64,000 nucleotides of DNA from Candidula unifasciata (taxonomy: Eukaryota; Mollusca; Gastropoda; Stylommatophora; Geomitridae), in assembly GCA_905116865.2 (NCBI GenBank), contig CAJHNH020000834.1, positions 163,267 through 227,266 of the forward strand. Direction: 5' to 3'. Position numbers and translations under genes: made by a program. This document shows, piece by piece, positions 44,120 to 56,650 of the stretch. Every line of letters starts with the position of its first letter. The stretch's first letter is position 1. The notes under the pieces are model-generated. The model saw nothing but the letters and a program-made list of their open reading frames with translations, was not told the origin of the DNA and ran no database searches.

Positions 44120-45260
44120 CATCAGGTAAGGAGTCCGGCAGGGCTGTGTGCTGTCACCCTATTTGTTTAACATGTAAGCGGAAAATATAATGAGAAATCT
44201 CAGAGATGATATAACCAGAGATACAATATGATGCCCTAAATATCGATGAAGGAAAGGACCCTTTTTCACGTCTTTATGTCATATAGGGCTAAAGCTGTTT
44301 TTCTCTAGAACAATCAGCACATGGTGGGTTATGTGGTCAGCATTACGCCAACCGCCTTTACTTCCAAGGTCATTTCTGGAAAAAAGTCCGGCCCCCGTCA
44401 GGGAGTGAACCCAAGACCTTCCGATCCGCAGGCGAGCGTCTAGCGGCTATGCCTCGACGACTCCTTCTAAATATAGATGGTCATGAAATACCGGATATCC
44501 GATGATACAGTATTGCTATCCACATCACAGACTGGCCTAGAAAACTTAACCCCAAAAAATAGTGAAAATCACAACTTATATCTTAACACAGCAAAAAACA
44601 AAGATAATGCAAACTGATAAAACTTCTATGGAAAAAGAAATATGTCTTAATAAGGAAAGATTGTAGGTTGTGGAAAATTTTGAACATCTTGGGTCATTGA
44701 TTACCAACAATGGTGACACAATGAAAGAAGTTTAACGATGACTATCAATAGCTCTTCAAAGTCTGCAACAACTAAATAAATTATGGAGTAGGACAGACAG
44801 AACTAACAAAAATTAGATTTCTAAGAGCGTGCACCTTTTCCATTGCAACGTACATCTGTGAGACCCAGACACTAAGCAAGCTGAACAGCGCATAAATGCC
44901 TTTGAATGCAAATGTTATAGACGGTGGTTAGAATATTGTGAGTAAAGAAAAAACCCATTGCATCTACACCCCCCCCCCCTTTCTACCCCCCTCCCCCCCC
45001 CCCCAAAAAAAAAACCCCCTGAATATTGAAGAAGGTTGGCTATTAAAGACAATAAAACACAGACAATTGAAATAGTTTGGTCACTTGAAATGTCACGAAA
45101 GTTTAGAGAGAACAATAATGGAGGGGTATATGTCTGGGAAAAGAGTGGAAAAGGAAGGCCAAAGAAAGGATGAGTGCAGGATGCGACAGTTTTCGAAGGG
45201 TTGTTATGGAAGCAAGGTTTTGCGAAGGACATTCTACTGCCTGACTGATTATTATTGTTT
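44120..45260 (+). mobile_element. non-LTR reverse-transcriptase relic, partner of the 28-kb copy
   Basis: Collinear with 28590-29625 and 30105-30265. It carries a SINE at the same site and stops at the same places (44175-44177 and 44733-44735). An 8-bp loss removes the F-A-D part of the catalytic FADD box. It lacks the second nested insertion, so reading passes straight from the body to the C-terminal ..GKRVEKEGQRKDECRM segment. A C/A-rich simple stretch lies at 44970-45017. Confidence 0.87.
44249..44466 (-). repeat. SINE family A copy at the shared insertion site
   Basis: Flanked by CTAAATATCGATG (44236-44248) and CTAAATATAGATG (44467-44479). About 50 bp shorter internally than the 28-kb copy. 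Confidence 0.9.
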
Positions 45261-45514
45261 TTATGATTACAGGTGTCCAAAGATAACGGTCACACTTTAG
45301 AGAAGGAGGGGGGGGGGGGACGGGAGATCCTGGTAACAACGGGAACGTATAGTCCAGTCTACATTGAAGGCATAAAAGTGTCTAAGAGTATGAAATCTAA
45401 TTTCATCTATAGATATAGTTTTAATTGAATATTTTGTTCTCTAACTTATTTCTAAATTTTGATATAAAACGGAATAATTGAAGATATTTTTGAAGTAACG
45501 ACAGAGCGGTCAGG

Positions 45515-45570
45515 AAACACACACACACTCGAATACACACTCACACACACACATACGCACACACACACAC
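45515..45570. repeat. (CA)n microsatellite
   Basis: Imperfect CA repeat. Confidence 0.85.
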
Positions 45571-45611
45571 AACCGGACGTATAGTCACACTATCAATGAG
45601 TTTTATTTGTG

Positions 45612-45815
45612 TCAGGGATTTAAAATCTTTCTGGAGCGAGACATGACCGTGTCCTTCTGTTGCTGTTTTACCGAGACCAGGTGAAAGCCGAGTGACCTTA
45701 AAGGAGCTTTAATGATGCGGCTTGCTAAAGCTTTATCAGTGCTGTATCTGGCTAGATAACTCTGCATCTCTCCCCATTTCTGCACGGGTTTCATTTTTGA
45801 AAGAACTAGGAACAC
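45612..45815 (-). CDS. unrecognised open frame
   Basis: A 67-codon minus frame of mixed composition (KMKPVQKWGEMQSYLARYST, ALASRIIKAPLRSLGFHLVS). No family recognised; it could be a pseudogene fragment. No confident splice sites. Confidence 0.2.
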   Translation of the reverse strand: MFLVLSKMKPVQKWGEMQSYLARYSTDKALASRIIKAPLRSLGFHLVSVKQQQKDTVMSRSRKILNP

Positions 45816-46299
45816 ACTACCTTCTTTTCTTTGTCCCCCGAAGACATTTATTTCTGCTCAGTCTGGAATTGTTCTAGTTCTACCGAGATGAGCGCATTTA
45901 AGTGGTTGGCTTCCAACCCTATGCTTTGTCCAGAGATTTTGTTTCACAGTCCAGTCACAATTATCTCCAGACTGAGTTCATGGCGCTCTTGCACTCAGGC
46001 TTTGTCAAAGATGCTTGAATAACTGAGATGATTTTAAAAAAAATTCTCTCAAAAATTCTGTGTTAGAAATCACTTAAAAACTTTACTGAGACAGTACCGT
46101 GGTCTGCAATTGCATAAAGTTCCCACTGCCTTGCTTGACCATAAGCTGGATTATAGTAGTCGCCCTAATCCTATCACAGTAAGTTACTAATATCCTGCAT
46201 TCGCTGCATAAGAACCGAATTTTTGTTCCGGGAGCGGGACGTTTTTATTCAAACATATATTTTCAAGACATCGAAAAGCTAGTAGTTTGATAACCGAGT

Positions 46300-46525
46300 T
46301 TCTACTACTACTACAACTACTACTACTGCTACTATTACCTACTATTATTACTCTTTCTACTACTACTACTACTACTGCTACTAATACTACTACTATTACC
46401 TACTAATACTACCACTTCTACTACTACTATTACCTAGTACTACTGTTTCTGCCTACTGCTACTTTTACTTACTACTACTGCTACTGTTACTAATTATTAC
46501 TACTACTACTACTTCTACTACACAC
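46300..46525. repeat. (CTA)n trinucleotide array
   Basis: Imperfect CTA/TAC repeat with CCT and GCT variants. Confidence 0.92.
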
Positions 46526-46799
46526 AAACACGAAAACACACCGTTGGCACTACGAAAAGTCCCCAAAGTGTTAATCTGTTGTCTCCAGAGAATTGTGTCT
46601 GAACGTGTACATCAAATTACCAATAATAATATTTGTTTAAAAAAAAAAAAAACATTTGCTTTATTTTCGCTGAACTGGACTAGAAATTCACATTTGTGCA
46701 TGTAGCACATTGTAAAGAGTCGAATAACAGCCCTAACGTACCCTCAGGTGAAAATCGCCTTAATTGTACAGAGGTGAATTTTGGCCAGGAACTCTCTTT

Positions 46800-47060
46800 T
46801 CGTTCATAATACCTTCACATTCTTTGTCTTTATCTATCACCATGCATCGTACACTTGGAGGATCACTGGCGACCAGGTTACTCATTGGCTCACCTGTAGA
46901 CGACTTCGTCGCCGGTCTGAACAGTATTTGGGTCTCCTTTGATCGCATGAACACTGCATGAGTCCTTTTGAGGGCTTTTGATGGCGTGCAATTCTAAGCC
47001 ATTTTATAAGGCGCACATAACCTAGTCACAGTTATAACCCAAAGCTCCCCCTTGTTGATT
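46800..47060 (-). repeat. dispersed repeat family G copy
   Basis: Inverted relative to 32940-33180; the minus strand contains GCTTTGGGTTATAACTGTGA, CTAGGTTATGTGCGCC and AGACCCAAATACTGTTC. Confidence 0.65.
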
Positions 47061-47214
47061 TTTTCCCCAGTAAAGCAACTACCTACAGATCTGTACTTTT
47101 GGAGACCGTTGAGATGTGGTTTCTGATAGACATCTTGCGGACACTGGCCTGCCAGAGTAACTAACTGTGACTGCTTGAAAATGGCAAAAAAAAAAAAAAA
47201 AAACTATACTCAGC

Positions 47215-47440
47215 TATACGAAAGGGCCGGTCAATGTTCTTCGGTCGTGTGATGGGAAGAGGTGTAATGTCATCGTGATGACATACAAGACCGACGGTAG
47301 AAGAGGCAGAGATAGACCACGAGAAACATTGCTTGACGGCAGGGAGCTATAGCAGGAGTGAATATCATTGGCGAAGGTGGTTCTGAATGGTGAAAACAAG
47401 AACAGACACTCTGCCTCCCTCACTGGCATGTCGTACAGGT
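47215..47440 (+). mobile_element. non-LTR C-terminal fragment
   Basis: Plus reading has MFFGRVMGRGVM and later frames with TRPTVEEAE and DREHIA-like pieces, matching the GHVMRR..... GRRGRGRPRE region of non-LTR elements. Confidence 0.5.
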
Positions 47441-47454
47441 CGGACGGAATTATG

Positions 47455-47635
47455 AGTTTGTTCCGAAGTCGGACTGCATCTGTCCTAGAGGCAAGGAACC
47501 AACAGTCTGCAAACGATTAGGCCAGATATGTAAAATGGATGCACACGCAAAAATCAGGTCACTGAAAAAAGCCAGAGTCTAGAAATGGACGAACAACCAG
47601 GAATTTCCGTAGGGGTTTAAAGCTGGTGAACACAA
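47455..47635 (+). repeat. dispersed repeat family B copy
   Basis: AGGCAAGGAACCAACAGTCT, GATATGTAAAATGGATGCAC and GAAATGGACGAACAACCAGG. Confidence 0.7.
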
Positions 47636-47679
47636 ATAAACAATAAAAACAAATCATGGATGATATTCTGTCCATTAGC

Positions 47680-48235
47680 TATGGCCTCTCTCACGAACGT
47701 TCGCTTTAGGGTTTCTTTCTGACGTCCCCACTTCCTGAACCCTTTTCCATTTCAATGCCTGTTTGGTGATTCCCTGCTCGTTTGCTCTGAGGATATGTTC
47801 AATCTAGTGCAACCTTCACTGTCTCAAAGCTGTTGTTACCCCAAACATGTCTCTCAATTCTTCGCCCCTTTTGAATTTATCCCATTTTAGGATTAACAGT
47901 GTTCTCGGACATTTTTTTTTCCCCAAACACATGTAAGTTTTGTTCTATGTCTTTAGTGGTTTTCCAACTTTCACTGTTATTTGTTAAAACAGAAATAGTA
48001 TTAGAATTGAAAATACATAGCTTTGTTTCAAAACTTCACAATTTCTCTTTCCAAATTGTGTTCAAGCTGTTGAAAGCTACAGATGCCTTGCCGATGACAT
48101 AGTTTCGCCCAGTATCACCTTGACTATCAAAAGTACTGCCTAAATAAGTAACTTGATCTGTCACTATGGTTTTCTCGTATCGAATGTTACATCTGGTTTC
48201 TAGTAGTTGTACTTTCACCCCACCAGGACATCACA
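47680..48235 (-). mobile_element. non-LTR reverse-transcriptase C-terminal fragment
   Basis: Minus reading: KVQLLETRCNIRYEKTIVT, QVTYLGSTFDSQGDTGRN, KASVAFNSLNTIWKEKL, then IFNSN, i.e. the post-catalytic YLGS..D..G segment and what follows. Confidence 0.78.
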
Positions 48236-48375
48236 CAAGCGATAAACATCCGATGATGGGGATCACCCGTGGAGAGGTCACGGATATCGCGTTCAGCCAT
48301 TAGGCCATTTTAATGGACGGGCTATATTGCGGCACCTGGTAAGAGCCAGGGTGGGGCTTCAGAATAACGAAAAAT
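48205..48375 (-). repeat. dispersed repeat family D copy
   Basis: Inverted relative to 41195-41375: CCCCACCAGGACATCACACA and GCACCTGGTAAGAGCCAGGG. Confidence 0.6.
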
Positions 48376-48379
48376 TGCA

Positions 48380-50630
48380 TCCCACAAGGGATTGATCTGG
48401 TTGCTCCGTTATAAGTGTCTTTAATTTGTTTGTTTGTTTTCGTAATTTTTTTATCGTCCAACTTTTCATGCTACATTTACCAGCAATACTACTTCACGCA
48501 TTCTGACAGAATATACAGTTTTCCGTTGATCTTTTAAGTAATGTCAAATTTTACATCTCCTATAGACTAACTACATTTTTTAAGTCGAAATCTAAGTTTA
48601 GAAAAAAAAAAAAAAAAAACCCTCTCTCTGCTGAGAAAAACACCAAAGTCGATTCCCTTAGATAATAGTTTTAGGCACGAGAATATAAAGACAAGATCAC
48701 AGGCCTGGAGAAGTCATTATCTGTTTGGGTCTAGATTCACCAGGGGTAGTTTAAAAATATTTATTGGTACCAGAGACTGCAAGAAAATTTCTATCAAATC
48801 CTGCGCCTCTTGTACCGGAAATGTCATGCATGACAGAGGTAATTGTTACTGCTTTAGTCGACGACTGGGACAAGAGGATTAAAAATTCAAAGTGAATTTT
48901 AGGCGTGCTGGAGTGAATTACCGCCCTTGGAATAAACGGAAATGGTTGCGTGGTTGGAGTTAGTTTATTTCTGAAGAACGAAACGTGAATAATGTAGATG
49001 GCTTGAGTTCGTTTCACGGGGCATATTCTTTGAAGAGATGAAAACCAAAGTTCTCCTATCATGTTTAACATAAAACGAAGTTTAAAGGCGAAAGGCTCGA
49101 TTTATCGTATCAAGTTTTATTCCACATGGCTAGGTCTCTCTCAACAGAGCGAGGCTCCTTAACTTCAGTGACGACCACCAGAAATCTTGGAAATGCCTGC
49201 AAAGAATGGAGTTGGCAATTGATCAAAAGTTTATAGTGCTTGAGAAAAAGAAGATAATACTTGGTCTTAATCTATTCTGACTCACTGACTGTCTGCTAGT
49301 CTTTTATCGCCGACTCTAATTAAAATGGATACGACAAAATATAATGGGAAGTAAAGTGATTCATGATTGGTGACGATTATCATTACAGCACTCCGGACAG
49401 ATTCATACTTAAAATGATATGAGTAGATTGGGAGTTATAACTAGACAACCAGAAGTAAAACAGTAGGTAAAGTATAATCTTACGGAGAATCATTCGCCAC
49501 TGGGACAACAGATATCGCGTGTGTTATTTATCATATCACTGAGAGATGCCAATAAAGGCAGTTAATTCAAAAGAACACCTGTGCGAATACGTTTTCACAG
49601 AGTAGCAGAGATGAATAGCATGCCACAAACAAGACAGAACATCATCACAACAACCGTTATCCAGGCGATCAATCTTTCTCGTCGATTCTTCTTACTGATT
49701 CCAAGACAAACCTGGGTGACACAAGTATTTAAAGAAGAGATATTTTCTTCAACTGCCACACACTAATCTACTTGCTGGTCTCAGGCAGTCGGAGCGGGTT
49801 CGAATCCCAGAAACGCATGCTTGTCACCGAACTTCTAATTGTCGGTTCCTGAAAATATAGTTGTGTTTTTTTTTCTGGGACTCTGGCTTTTTACTTATAA
49901 ACTGCGCCACTACAACGACTTTTTGAGACTCGTCGGCATGTCATAAGGAAATAAACGGCACACTGTATCTAAATTCTTTTTTGCTGGGAAATAAGGAGCA
50001 CCCACGTGTTATTTAGATATAACGGGTTTTTGCATAAGAGGTTTAAATTAAAGAAGGAAATTAACATTGTCATCTTATCTTTAGCGATAGAGTGTACAGA
50101 CAGGATTGTAATGCTTGCCAAAAATGTACTTCTCTACAGCAACTTCTAAACAAAGAAGAATTTCTGTATCAACTATCCCATACTGCCCGGAGATACATTC
50201 AAACAGGAACTTGCTATTTTTTTCGGCTTCCTTTCATGCTATTATTTCCGCCCGCCATAATTGTATTTTTCAAAATGGTGGTGTTTAATTATGTTTTTGA
50301 CTCAAATCCAACTCTGAAGTTTAAATGATCTTAATAACGGTTAAATTTCGCTTCACAGTTTACCCTGTAACTGCGAGATTTCGTTACGTTCACGGTGTTT
50401 TGTTTCACGGGTTTTTCCAGTGCAACGTTTTCACTGCTTCCGCATAACAGTACAATTCAATTTAATTGAAACATAGCGCGAATTAAACTTTCTTTTTCCT
50501 TCCCTGTTGTTTGTTGGGCCATTTACATTTATTTTCTTGTTATCAGCATCACAACAGAGTTGAAGTGTCTAGACGTCTGTTTGTAAATACTCAGGCAAAC
50601 ACGAGCGACTAATAACTATACTGTCATTAT
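48380..50630. other. intergenic, nothing recognised
   Basis: 2.2 kb without recognised gene or repeat. A box B-like GGGTTCGAATCCC at 49796-49808 may be a SINE remnant. Confidence 0.45.
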
Positions 50631-50634
50631 TATC

Positions 50635-50800
50635 ATAACCATCATCATCAGCGTCACCATCACCATCATCATCAGCGTCACCATCATCATCATCATCAGC
50701 GTCATCAGCGTCATAATAATCAGTTTCATCATCATCAGCGTCATCATCATCATCATCATCAGCGTCATCATCATCATTATCATCAGCAGCATCATCCATC
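50635..50800. repeat. (ATC)n trinucleotide array
   Basis: CATCATCATC blocks interrupted by AGCGTCACC/AGCGTCATC, giving an acidic Asp-rich frame on the minus strand that is not a gene. Confidence 0.93.
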
Positions 50801-50894
50801 AGTAGATCCTTTACAGAATTTCGATTTCTTCACGGCACGCTTGAAATGAAAGACTCTCTCTGGTCCAGTGGTCTCCAATCGTTTTCAAGTGCCC

Positions 50895-51195
50895 CTCTCC
50901 CCCTTGAGTATAAGTTAAGACACTCTCTCTACCCTTCTCCTTGAGTATATGGTAAGACACTCACCCACCCCTCTCCTTGAGTGTATTGTAAGACACTCCC
51001 TCTACCCCTCTCCTGGAGTATATGGTAAGACACTCCCTCTACCCCTCTCCTTGAGTATATGGTAACACACTCCCTCTACCCCTCTCCCTGAGTATATGGT
51101 AAGACACTCCCTCTACCCCTCTCCTTGAGTATATGTTAAGACACTCCCCCCCCCCCACCCCTCTCCTTGAATATATGGTAAGACACTCCCTCCCC
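50895..51195. repeat. 37-bp minisatellite
   Basis: About eight units such as CTCTCCTTGAGTATATGGTA, AGACACTCCCTCTACCC, starting near 50941, 50977, 51014 and 51051; outer units are diverged. Confidence 0.9.
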
Positions 51196-51474
51196 CCTCC
51201 CCCACCCTCAACATTTATGACCAAAAACAAGAGAAATGTCTTCTTAATCTATAATTAAATGCATATTTGATTAAATGAATTAGATTTTGAATGGTCGATG
51301 AATAAACTGCTCATTGAAACAGAAACATCCGTTTTTGCTTTCTATTCTTTAACATAATAGTTTCAAAAATATTTTAATAATAATTGAACTGAAACAAATT
51401 AGTATAGTTGAGATAATTGCGTATCCTTAACAGGACGTTGTAGAACCAACCTCAGAATTTTTTGCCGGTTTTTC

Positions 51475-51640
51475 TACACACATTTTACGTTTAGTAGTTT
51501 GCCATTGCACATAAACAGCCAGCGCTCGGTACCACTGTCGAAACCAACGCGGGACAAATCGTCCGCAGCTGGGATCGAAGCCGGCACCCTGGCATTACAA
51601 AGCGCGTTCACAAAGCCTAAGCCAAAAACAACGGTCCACA
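51475..51640 (-). repeat. SINE family C copy
   Basis: Inverted copy: TTTAGTAGTTTGCCATTGCA and AGCTGGGATCGAAGCCGGCA. Confidence 0.68.
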
Positions 51641-51659
51641 AGAGATGCAAACTGTGAAA

Positions 51660-51920
51660 TAAAAATTTAAGTCGGGAGATGTAAGCCATCGTCATTGCAC
51701 ACGGTTATAAACGATAAGTGCTCTGCCACCAGTACGGACAGCTGATAAGTCCGCACGCAACTCCGTAGCTACAGCGACGTTCCCACGTTTACCCCAGAGT
51801 GTTAACTCTGGCACCCATTTCCTAGAGGCTGGGTGAACCCCAGGAACAGCCCGGTTTCGAACACAAGCCGTGGGCTTCAGCGAGTCGCAACTGGACTTGA
51901 AAGCGAGTCTCCTATTGAAT
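51660..51920 (-). repeat. tRNA-derived SINE (separate family)
   Basis: Minus strand: box A-like TTTAGCGCATTCAATAGGA and box B-like GTTCGAAAC about 55 bp apart, then GGTTCACCCAGCCTC and GGGTGCCAGAGTTAAC in the body. Confidence 0.6.
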
Positions 51921-52110
51921 GCGCTAAAGCGACCACTACGAAGCAAATATGGGCGTAACCTCGTTTACCGTTCTTTTGAAAACTACTACTGTCTGACGGA
52001 CGCTTGCTATCCACGGATGATATATTTGTCAATTTTGAATAGCTTTTTTCCCCGTGTGGATTCCATGGCCCAATTGTAGGGAAATCAAGAAAATTCCCAT
52101 CAATGAATAA
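51920..52110 (+). repeat. dispersed repeat family H copy
   Basis: Inverted counterpart at 61590-61800. Shared: TAACCTCGTTTACCGT, AAACTACTACTGTCTG, GTGTGGATTCCATGGCCC and an AATAAAGAAGAAGAAG tail. Confidence 0.65.
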
Positions 52111-52129
52111 AGAAGAAGAAGAAAAAGAA

Positions 52130-53600
52130 GAACAGCTTATTTCACTTATGGACTGTGTGGCTTGATTAAGTGAGGAGAGGAAAAGTCCTGAGTAGACAGC
52201 AGATGTAGGCAACCACTGGTGACTAAAGTGCTGTGCCGCTGATTTTGAGAAACTGCGTCTGCTAAGACCGTAAAGTCCAATGCGGTTGTCTCTACCACAT
52301 AGTCCACATAGAGACGTTGATGCACTATCGTTTTGAGGCTGACTTTCTCTCTCAGACGTCTTCTCTCTATAGCTGGCTGCGTTTGGCCTCTTTTCTTTCA
52401 AACTGTGACAGCCCGTGTTTCACTGTGTCTGCTTCCAGAGGAGTTAGCTACAGCTGATCTCTCCCAAGTGTGTGTGCCAATGTTGAAATCTTTCGGGTCA
52501 CGTTTGCATAAGTCCTTAAAGCGCAGCGGGTCTTATCCCTGTCACCAGTTCACCATACAGGAGATTCTTTGGAATGCGATCTTCTTTCATGCGAGAGACA
52601 TGTCCCAACGAACACACGCGTCTGTGCTTCAGTAGAAAGTACAGTGTTGGCATTCCTGCTCTTTTGAGTACACATTCATTAGGGACAAAGTTTCGCCATG
52701 ATATACCAAGAATGCGTCTCATAAAGCGCAGGTGGAAGGTATTTGATCTATTTTTTTCCCAAGAAACATCCATAGTCCAGCTATCAATGCGTTAAAGTAT
52801 CGTACTCAAGATGCAAGCTTCGATAACTTTAATTTTAGCCCTATCCGTAAGCTTTTTGTTTGACTACACCCTTGTTGAGAGTTTGGAAGCATTGCGAAAG
52901 CCTTGACTATTTGTCTGTTTAGTTCTGCATCTATGGAAAAATTGTCTGCGATTCGAGAGCTTATGTATACAAACTCGTGTACAACCAACAGTTCATGGAC
53001 ATAAACACTAATGCTTGTGGAATTTACCACATCATCCTCATCACTTGTGTTTTGTTGAGACTGATAGTCAGTCCAAAATCTATGCATGCATTTGCAGATC
53101 TATTCGTGAGAATCTGTAGATCGTTTTCAGTATATCCACAGATGGCTTCATCATCCATAAATAGAAAGTCGCTGAGGCATCTTGTCTGCATCTTAGTCCA
53201 TGCGCGAAGCCTGGACAGATTGAAAAGGATGTTATCTGACCTCGTACGGAGATATATCCCTTCAGTGGCTGTTCGAAAAGCACACCGAAGCAATGCAGTT
53301 AAGAAGTCAAACAATGTGGGAGCTAGAACAGAACACTACTTCACACCATTACGAATTTGATAAAGGTGACGATGACGAATCTTCATGTATAACGGTTCCT
53401 TTCATATTCTTATGGAAAGATTCTAGGAGGCACAGTAGGATGAGTTGGCTACCTTTTTTAGCAAGGATCTTGAACAAACTATCTTTGCCGATACAATCAA
53501 AAGTCTTGTTGACATCTATGAAGGCAATAAACAGGTACTTCTGTTGCTCTCTGCACTTTTCTTGTAGGTGCCTGATAGAGAAGATCATATCTAGTGCTCA
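52130..53600 (-). mobile_element. non-LTR retrotransposon fragment of a different family
   Basis: Minus reading from 53588: SIRHLQEKCREQQKYLFIAF, IDVNKTFDCIGKDSLFKIL; then HAFRTATEGIYLRTRSDN-type text (53314-53200), FLFMDDEAI at the catalytic box, LTISLNKTQVM, and RRILGISWRNFVPNECVL with LLYGELVTG (52773-52516). The catalytic FADD reads FMDD and several frameshifts occur, so it is dead. Confidence 0.85.
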
Positions 53601-53710
53601 GCACTCAAGAAACAGGCGAGACGGATATACATTTAGATTGTTACTGATGCCTCGGTATTGGAACTCTGTTTTTGCTGGTGAAGATGGGGACAGAGCACTT
53701 ATAAAAATGT
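53590..53710 (+). repeat. dispersed repeat family E fragment
   Basis: CAGCACTCAAGAAACAGGCG and GCTGGTGAAGATGGGGAC match 15380-15480. Confidence 0.5.
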
Positions 53711-53769
53711 CGCTACTACTGAGGCACTAATAAGGTCGATTCTTAATTCAGTATTCAACATTTAGGAAA

Positions 53770-54275
53770 AGTAATGATGAAGACTACGGAGAAAGTAATG
53801 ATGAAGATTACGGAGAAAGTAATGATGAAGACTACGGAGAAAGTAATGATGAAGACAACGGAGAAAGTAATGATGAAGACTATGGAGAAAGTCTTGATGA
53901 AGACTATGGAGAAAGTAATGATGAAGACTACGGAGAAAATAATGATGAAGACTATGGAGAAATTAATGATGAAGACTACGGAGAAAGTAATGATGAAGAC
54001 TATGGAGAAAGTAATGATGAAGACTACGGAGAAATTAATGATGAAGATTACGGAGAAAGTAATGATGAAGACTACGGAGAAAGTAATGATGAAGACTATG
54101 GAGAAAGTAATGATGAAGACTACGGAGAAAGTAATGATGAAGACTATGGAGAAAGTAACGATGAAGACTACGGAGAAAGTAATGATGAAGACTACGGAGA
54201 AAGTAATGATGAAGACTATGGAGAAAGTAACGATGAAGACTACGGAGAAACTAATGATGAAGACTATGGAGATCA
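53770..54275. repeat. 24-bp minisatellite, 21 copies
   Basis: Units read AGTAATGATGAAGACTACGG then AGAA. Most variation is TACGG to TATGG (loss of CpG). The period is a multiple of three, so frames (Met-Lys-Thr-Thr-Glu-Lys on plus, Val-Phe-Ile on minus, and an ATG-less Ser-Asn-Asp-Glu-Asp-Tyr-Gly-Glu frame from 53734 to 54327) stay open. Confidence 0.95.
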
Positions 54276-54389
54276 AGGCCAGAAAAAAGATGAGACCAAT
54301 TTACACGATGCTAGAAAGTTAAAGATGGTAAGATAAATGACAACGCCCGCGTCCCCGCACCCCGAGAGTTCAACTCCACGTTGGGCGGA

Positions 54390-54505
54390 TTTTAAAAAGA
54401 AATGAATGTGGCTCCTAAGTTATCTCAACCTAAATTGGGTACCAGGTAATGACAGGTAAAGTAAAGGCAGCCGGTGGGATGTTGAGAGCATCACCCATCG
54501 TAAGA
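54390..54505 (+). repeat. SINE family A partial copy
   Basis: TTGGGTACCAGGTAATG, AGTAAAGGCAGCCGG and GATGTTGAGAGCATCACCC. Confidence 0.65.
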
Positions 54506-54509
54506 TGAT

Positions 54510-55335
54510 TCATTATCATCATCCTCGTCAATTTCCATTTCTGTCGTTATGCATCGGGGGAGGAATAGTTTGCGATCTGTTGCTTGATGGGCAGCAATGG
54601 CTTAAGGTTATTTATACGATCGTCTCCCCATTTGCGCATCACCGGTTGTAGGTCAACTCCATTGATAAGTTGGTTAGACTAGTCTACCGTGGTCGAGGTT
54701 ACGGGTGTCGCAGTCTGTTGTTGTCTGGTATTTACGTTTTATTGCCGAGAAAGAGACGGCATGTGACATAGGTTTTGTCACTCTCTAGGGGGTTTGTGTG
54801 TTAGACCCAGTATCTAAATGTTTTAGAAGTGTTAAAAGCTCTGGCATGATGAAATACACAACATGTGGTGTGAGTAATATCCCCGTGACCTAGTGTGAAA
54901 GTCGAACCTATCGAGGCCGACCTATCAGAGGTGAGGTGGTCAGTGGGTCGTCCAATCAGAATCTAGCTAGCGTGTAGCGGTGTGCAACTGGGGAGACCAG
55001 CGTAAAATTTACCGGCTATTGTCCTTCCGTGTCAATGAAGAAGCTCTTTAATTTAAATTCTTTTCCTAGGGCTTTCGCATCAGATCGTTTCATGTGTAGC
55101 GCCTGCGAAGGTAGTTATTCTGGTTGCATTCTTACTGGATGACAAGATCATTTGTTCTTCTACTTCTCAATGAATCTGATGCATGGTGTTGTTCCTGCAG
55201 TCTCTCTGGCATTATCATTTTCACTTGTATCTCTGATGGCTAAGTTGGCTTTTCTTAGGCACCTCATTTCACGGGTGTTCATTTGATTACGTAGGTTGGT
55301 CTTTGAAAGCTGATTGATGCATACATATACGCGTC
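54510..55335. other. intergenic, nothing recognised
   Basis: No gene or repeat recognised. Confidence 0.45.
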
Positions 55336-55339
55336 TAGC

Positions 55340-55520
55340 AGCACCTTATCATCATCATCACCACCACGATGCATCATTCTCAGCATCACCATAACCACCA
55401 TCATCATCATCACCATATTCATCATCAACATCATCAGCTTCGTTATTATTGTCATTATCATCCCCATCAACAACATCTTCATCATTATCACCATCATCAT
55501 CACTATCATCGTTGACATCA
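55340..55520. repeat. (ATC)n trinucleotide array
   Basis: CATCATCACC/CATCATCATC text. Confidence 0.92.
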
Positions 55521-55673
55521 CTATAGTTTAAAAACATAGAAGCAAAAGAATATACAAGAGGAAGACAAAATGATAACATCCACCAACAATAATAGCGAAT
55601 CCAATTTCTAGGCGATCCATGTGAACTGACCTTCGTTATGAGGACTGGAATCCTTTTGTGTAGATCTACAAAG

Positions 55674-55674
<1 letters not shown>

Positions 55675-55739
<65 letters not shown>

Positions 55740-55816
55740 GGCAGGGGAAAGAGGAAGAGTATGAGAAAGAGAGAGAGAGAGAGAGTAGGGGAAAGAGAGA
55801 GAGAGAGAGATGTTGC

Positions 55817-55897
<81 letters not shown>

Positions 55898-55905
55898 AGT
55901 GCAGG
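55675..55905. repeat. (GA)n microsatellite
   Basis: Two long GA tracts (55675-55735 and 55820-55892) joined by interrupted sequence. Confidence 0.95.
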
Positions 55906-56142
55906 AGAAAGCTGGTTAGGGTTCTATGATGGATTCCTTGACGATATTTGCTAGGTCATTGTCTGCTTCTCTTGTCCCTCCCATCCACAGAATTGGCCTG
56001 CCTGTCTTCATTATCCGATATTTTACTACTTCTATCACAATTACTTCCGCATTCCGAGTATTACATTTCCCTTACTGGTTCCATGTTTTCATTTTATTTT
56101 GTATTGACGAAAGATTTCTTGTCTCAAATTAGTTTTCTTTCG

Positions 56143-56175
56143 CGTGCATGTGTGTGTGTGTGTGTGTGTGTGTTT
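56143..56175. repeat. (GT)n microsatellite
   Basis: Short GT repeat. Confidence 0.85.
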
Positions 56176-56319
56176 ACGCGTGTGTATGTATGTACACATA
56201 AGGATACTCTTGAGTAAAAGGAAATGAAAGAGTCGACAGACTGGTCGTGTGTGTTACAGTTAGAGAGGAACGAGTTGTGGCCAAGAAACATTGAGACAGT
56301 CAGCAACGAAGAATCATCA

Positions 56320-56650
56320 TCATGTAGCAGGTCCTTTGCAGAACGTCGCTCTCATCACAGTCTGCCTGTAAGAAACTCGGTCTCTTGCCAGTTCTCCCAC
56401 CTCATGAACTTTCACACTCAAGGAATCACTTATATCCTGTGCCCATCTTCGTGTCGGTAGGCCTCTGCCCCTCCTTCCTGGTACCACGCCTTCTGCTAAA
56501 GGTTTTTCCAATCCGTCGCGGCGCTTGATATGACCAAAATATTTCAGCTTTTGAGAAAGGATGCTGTTTATTAGCCAATCTTTCTTGATGTTCAGATAAT
56601 TTAAGATGTCAATATTTCTCATCTTCTTTAACGAAGAATCACCTGTTGGA
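56320..56650 (-). mobile_element. non-LTR 3' fragment
   Basis: Minus frame: KKDWLINSILSQKLKYFGHI, KRRDGLEKPLAEGVVPGRRG, RGLPTRRWAQDISDSL, TVMRATFCKGPAT, ending in an ATG-type tail. Better preserved than the relatives at 29632-30103 and 32295-32600. Confidence 0.82.

Noticed and set aside
45612..46022. Methyltransferase-like host gene fragment
   Set aside because: Vague resemblance only (Leu-x-x-x-Gly-Phe-style end); no motif strong enough to name it.
49796..49808. Functional tRNA gene
   Set aside because: Only a box B-like sequence; no foldable acceptor or anticodon stems. The same applies to 38359 and 41490-41545.
53734..54327. Frame reading Ser-Asn-Asp-Glu-Asp-Tyr-Gly-Glu repeats with mostly synonymous changes, considered as an acidic repeat exon
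   Set aside because: There is no ATG, and the main change TAC to TAT is a CpG-to-TpG transition expected without selection.
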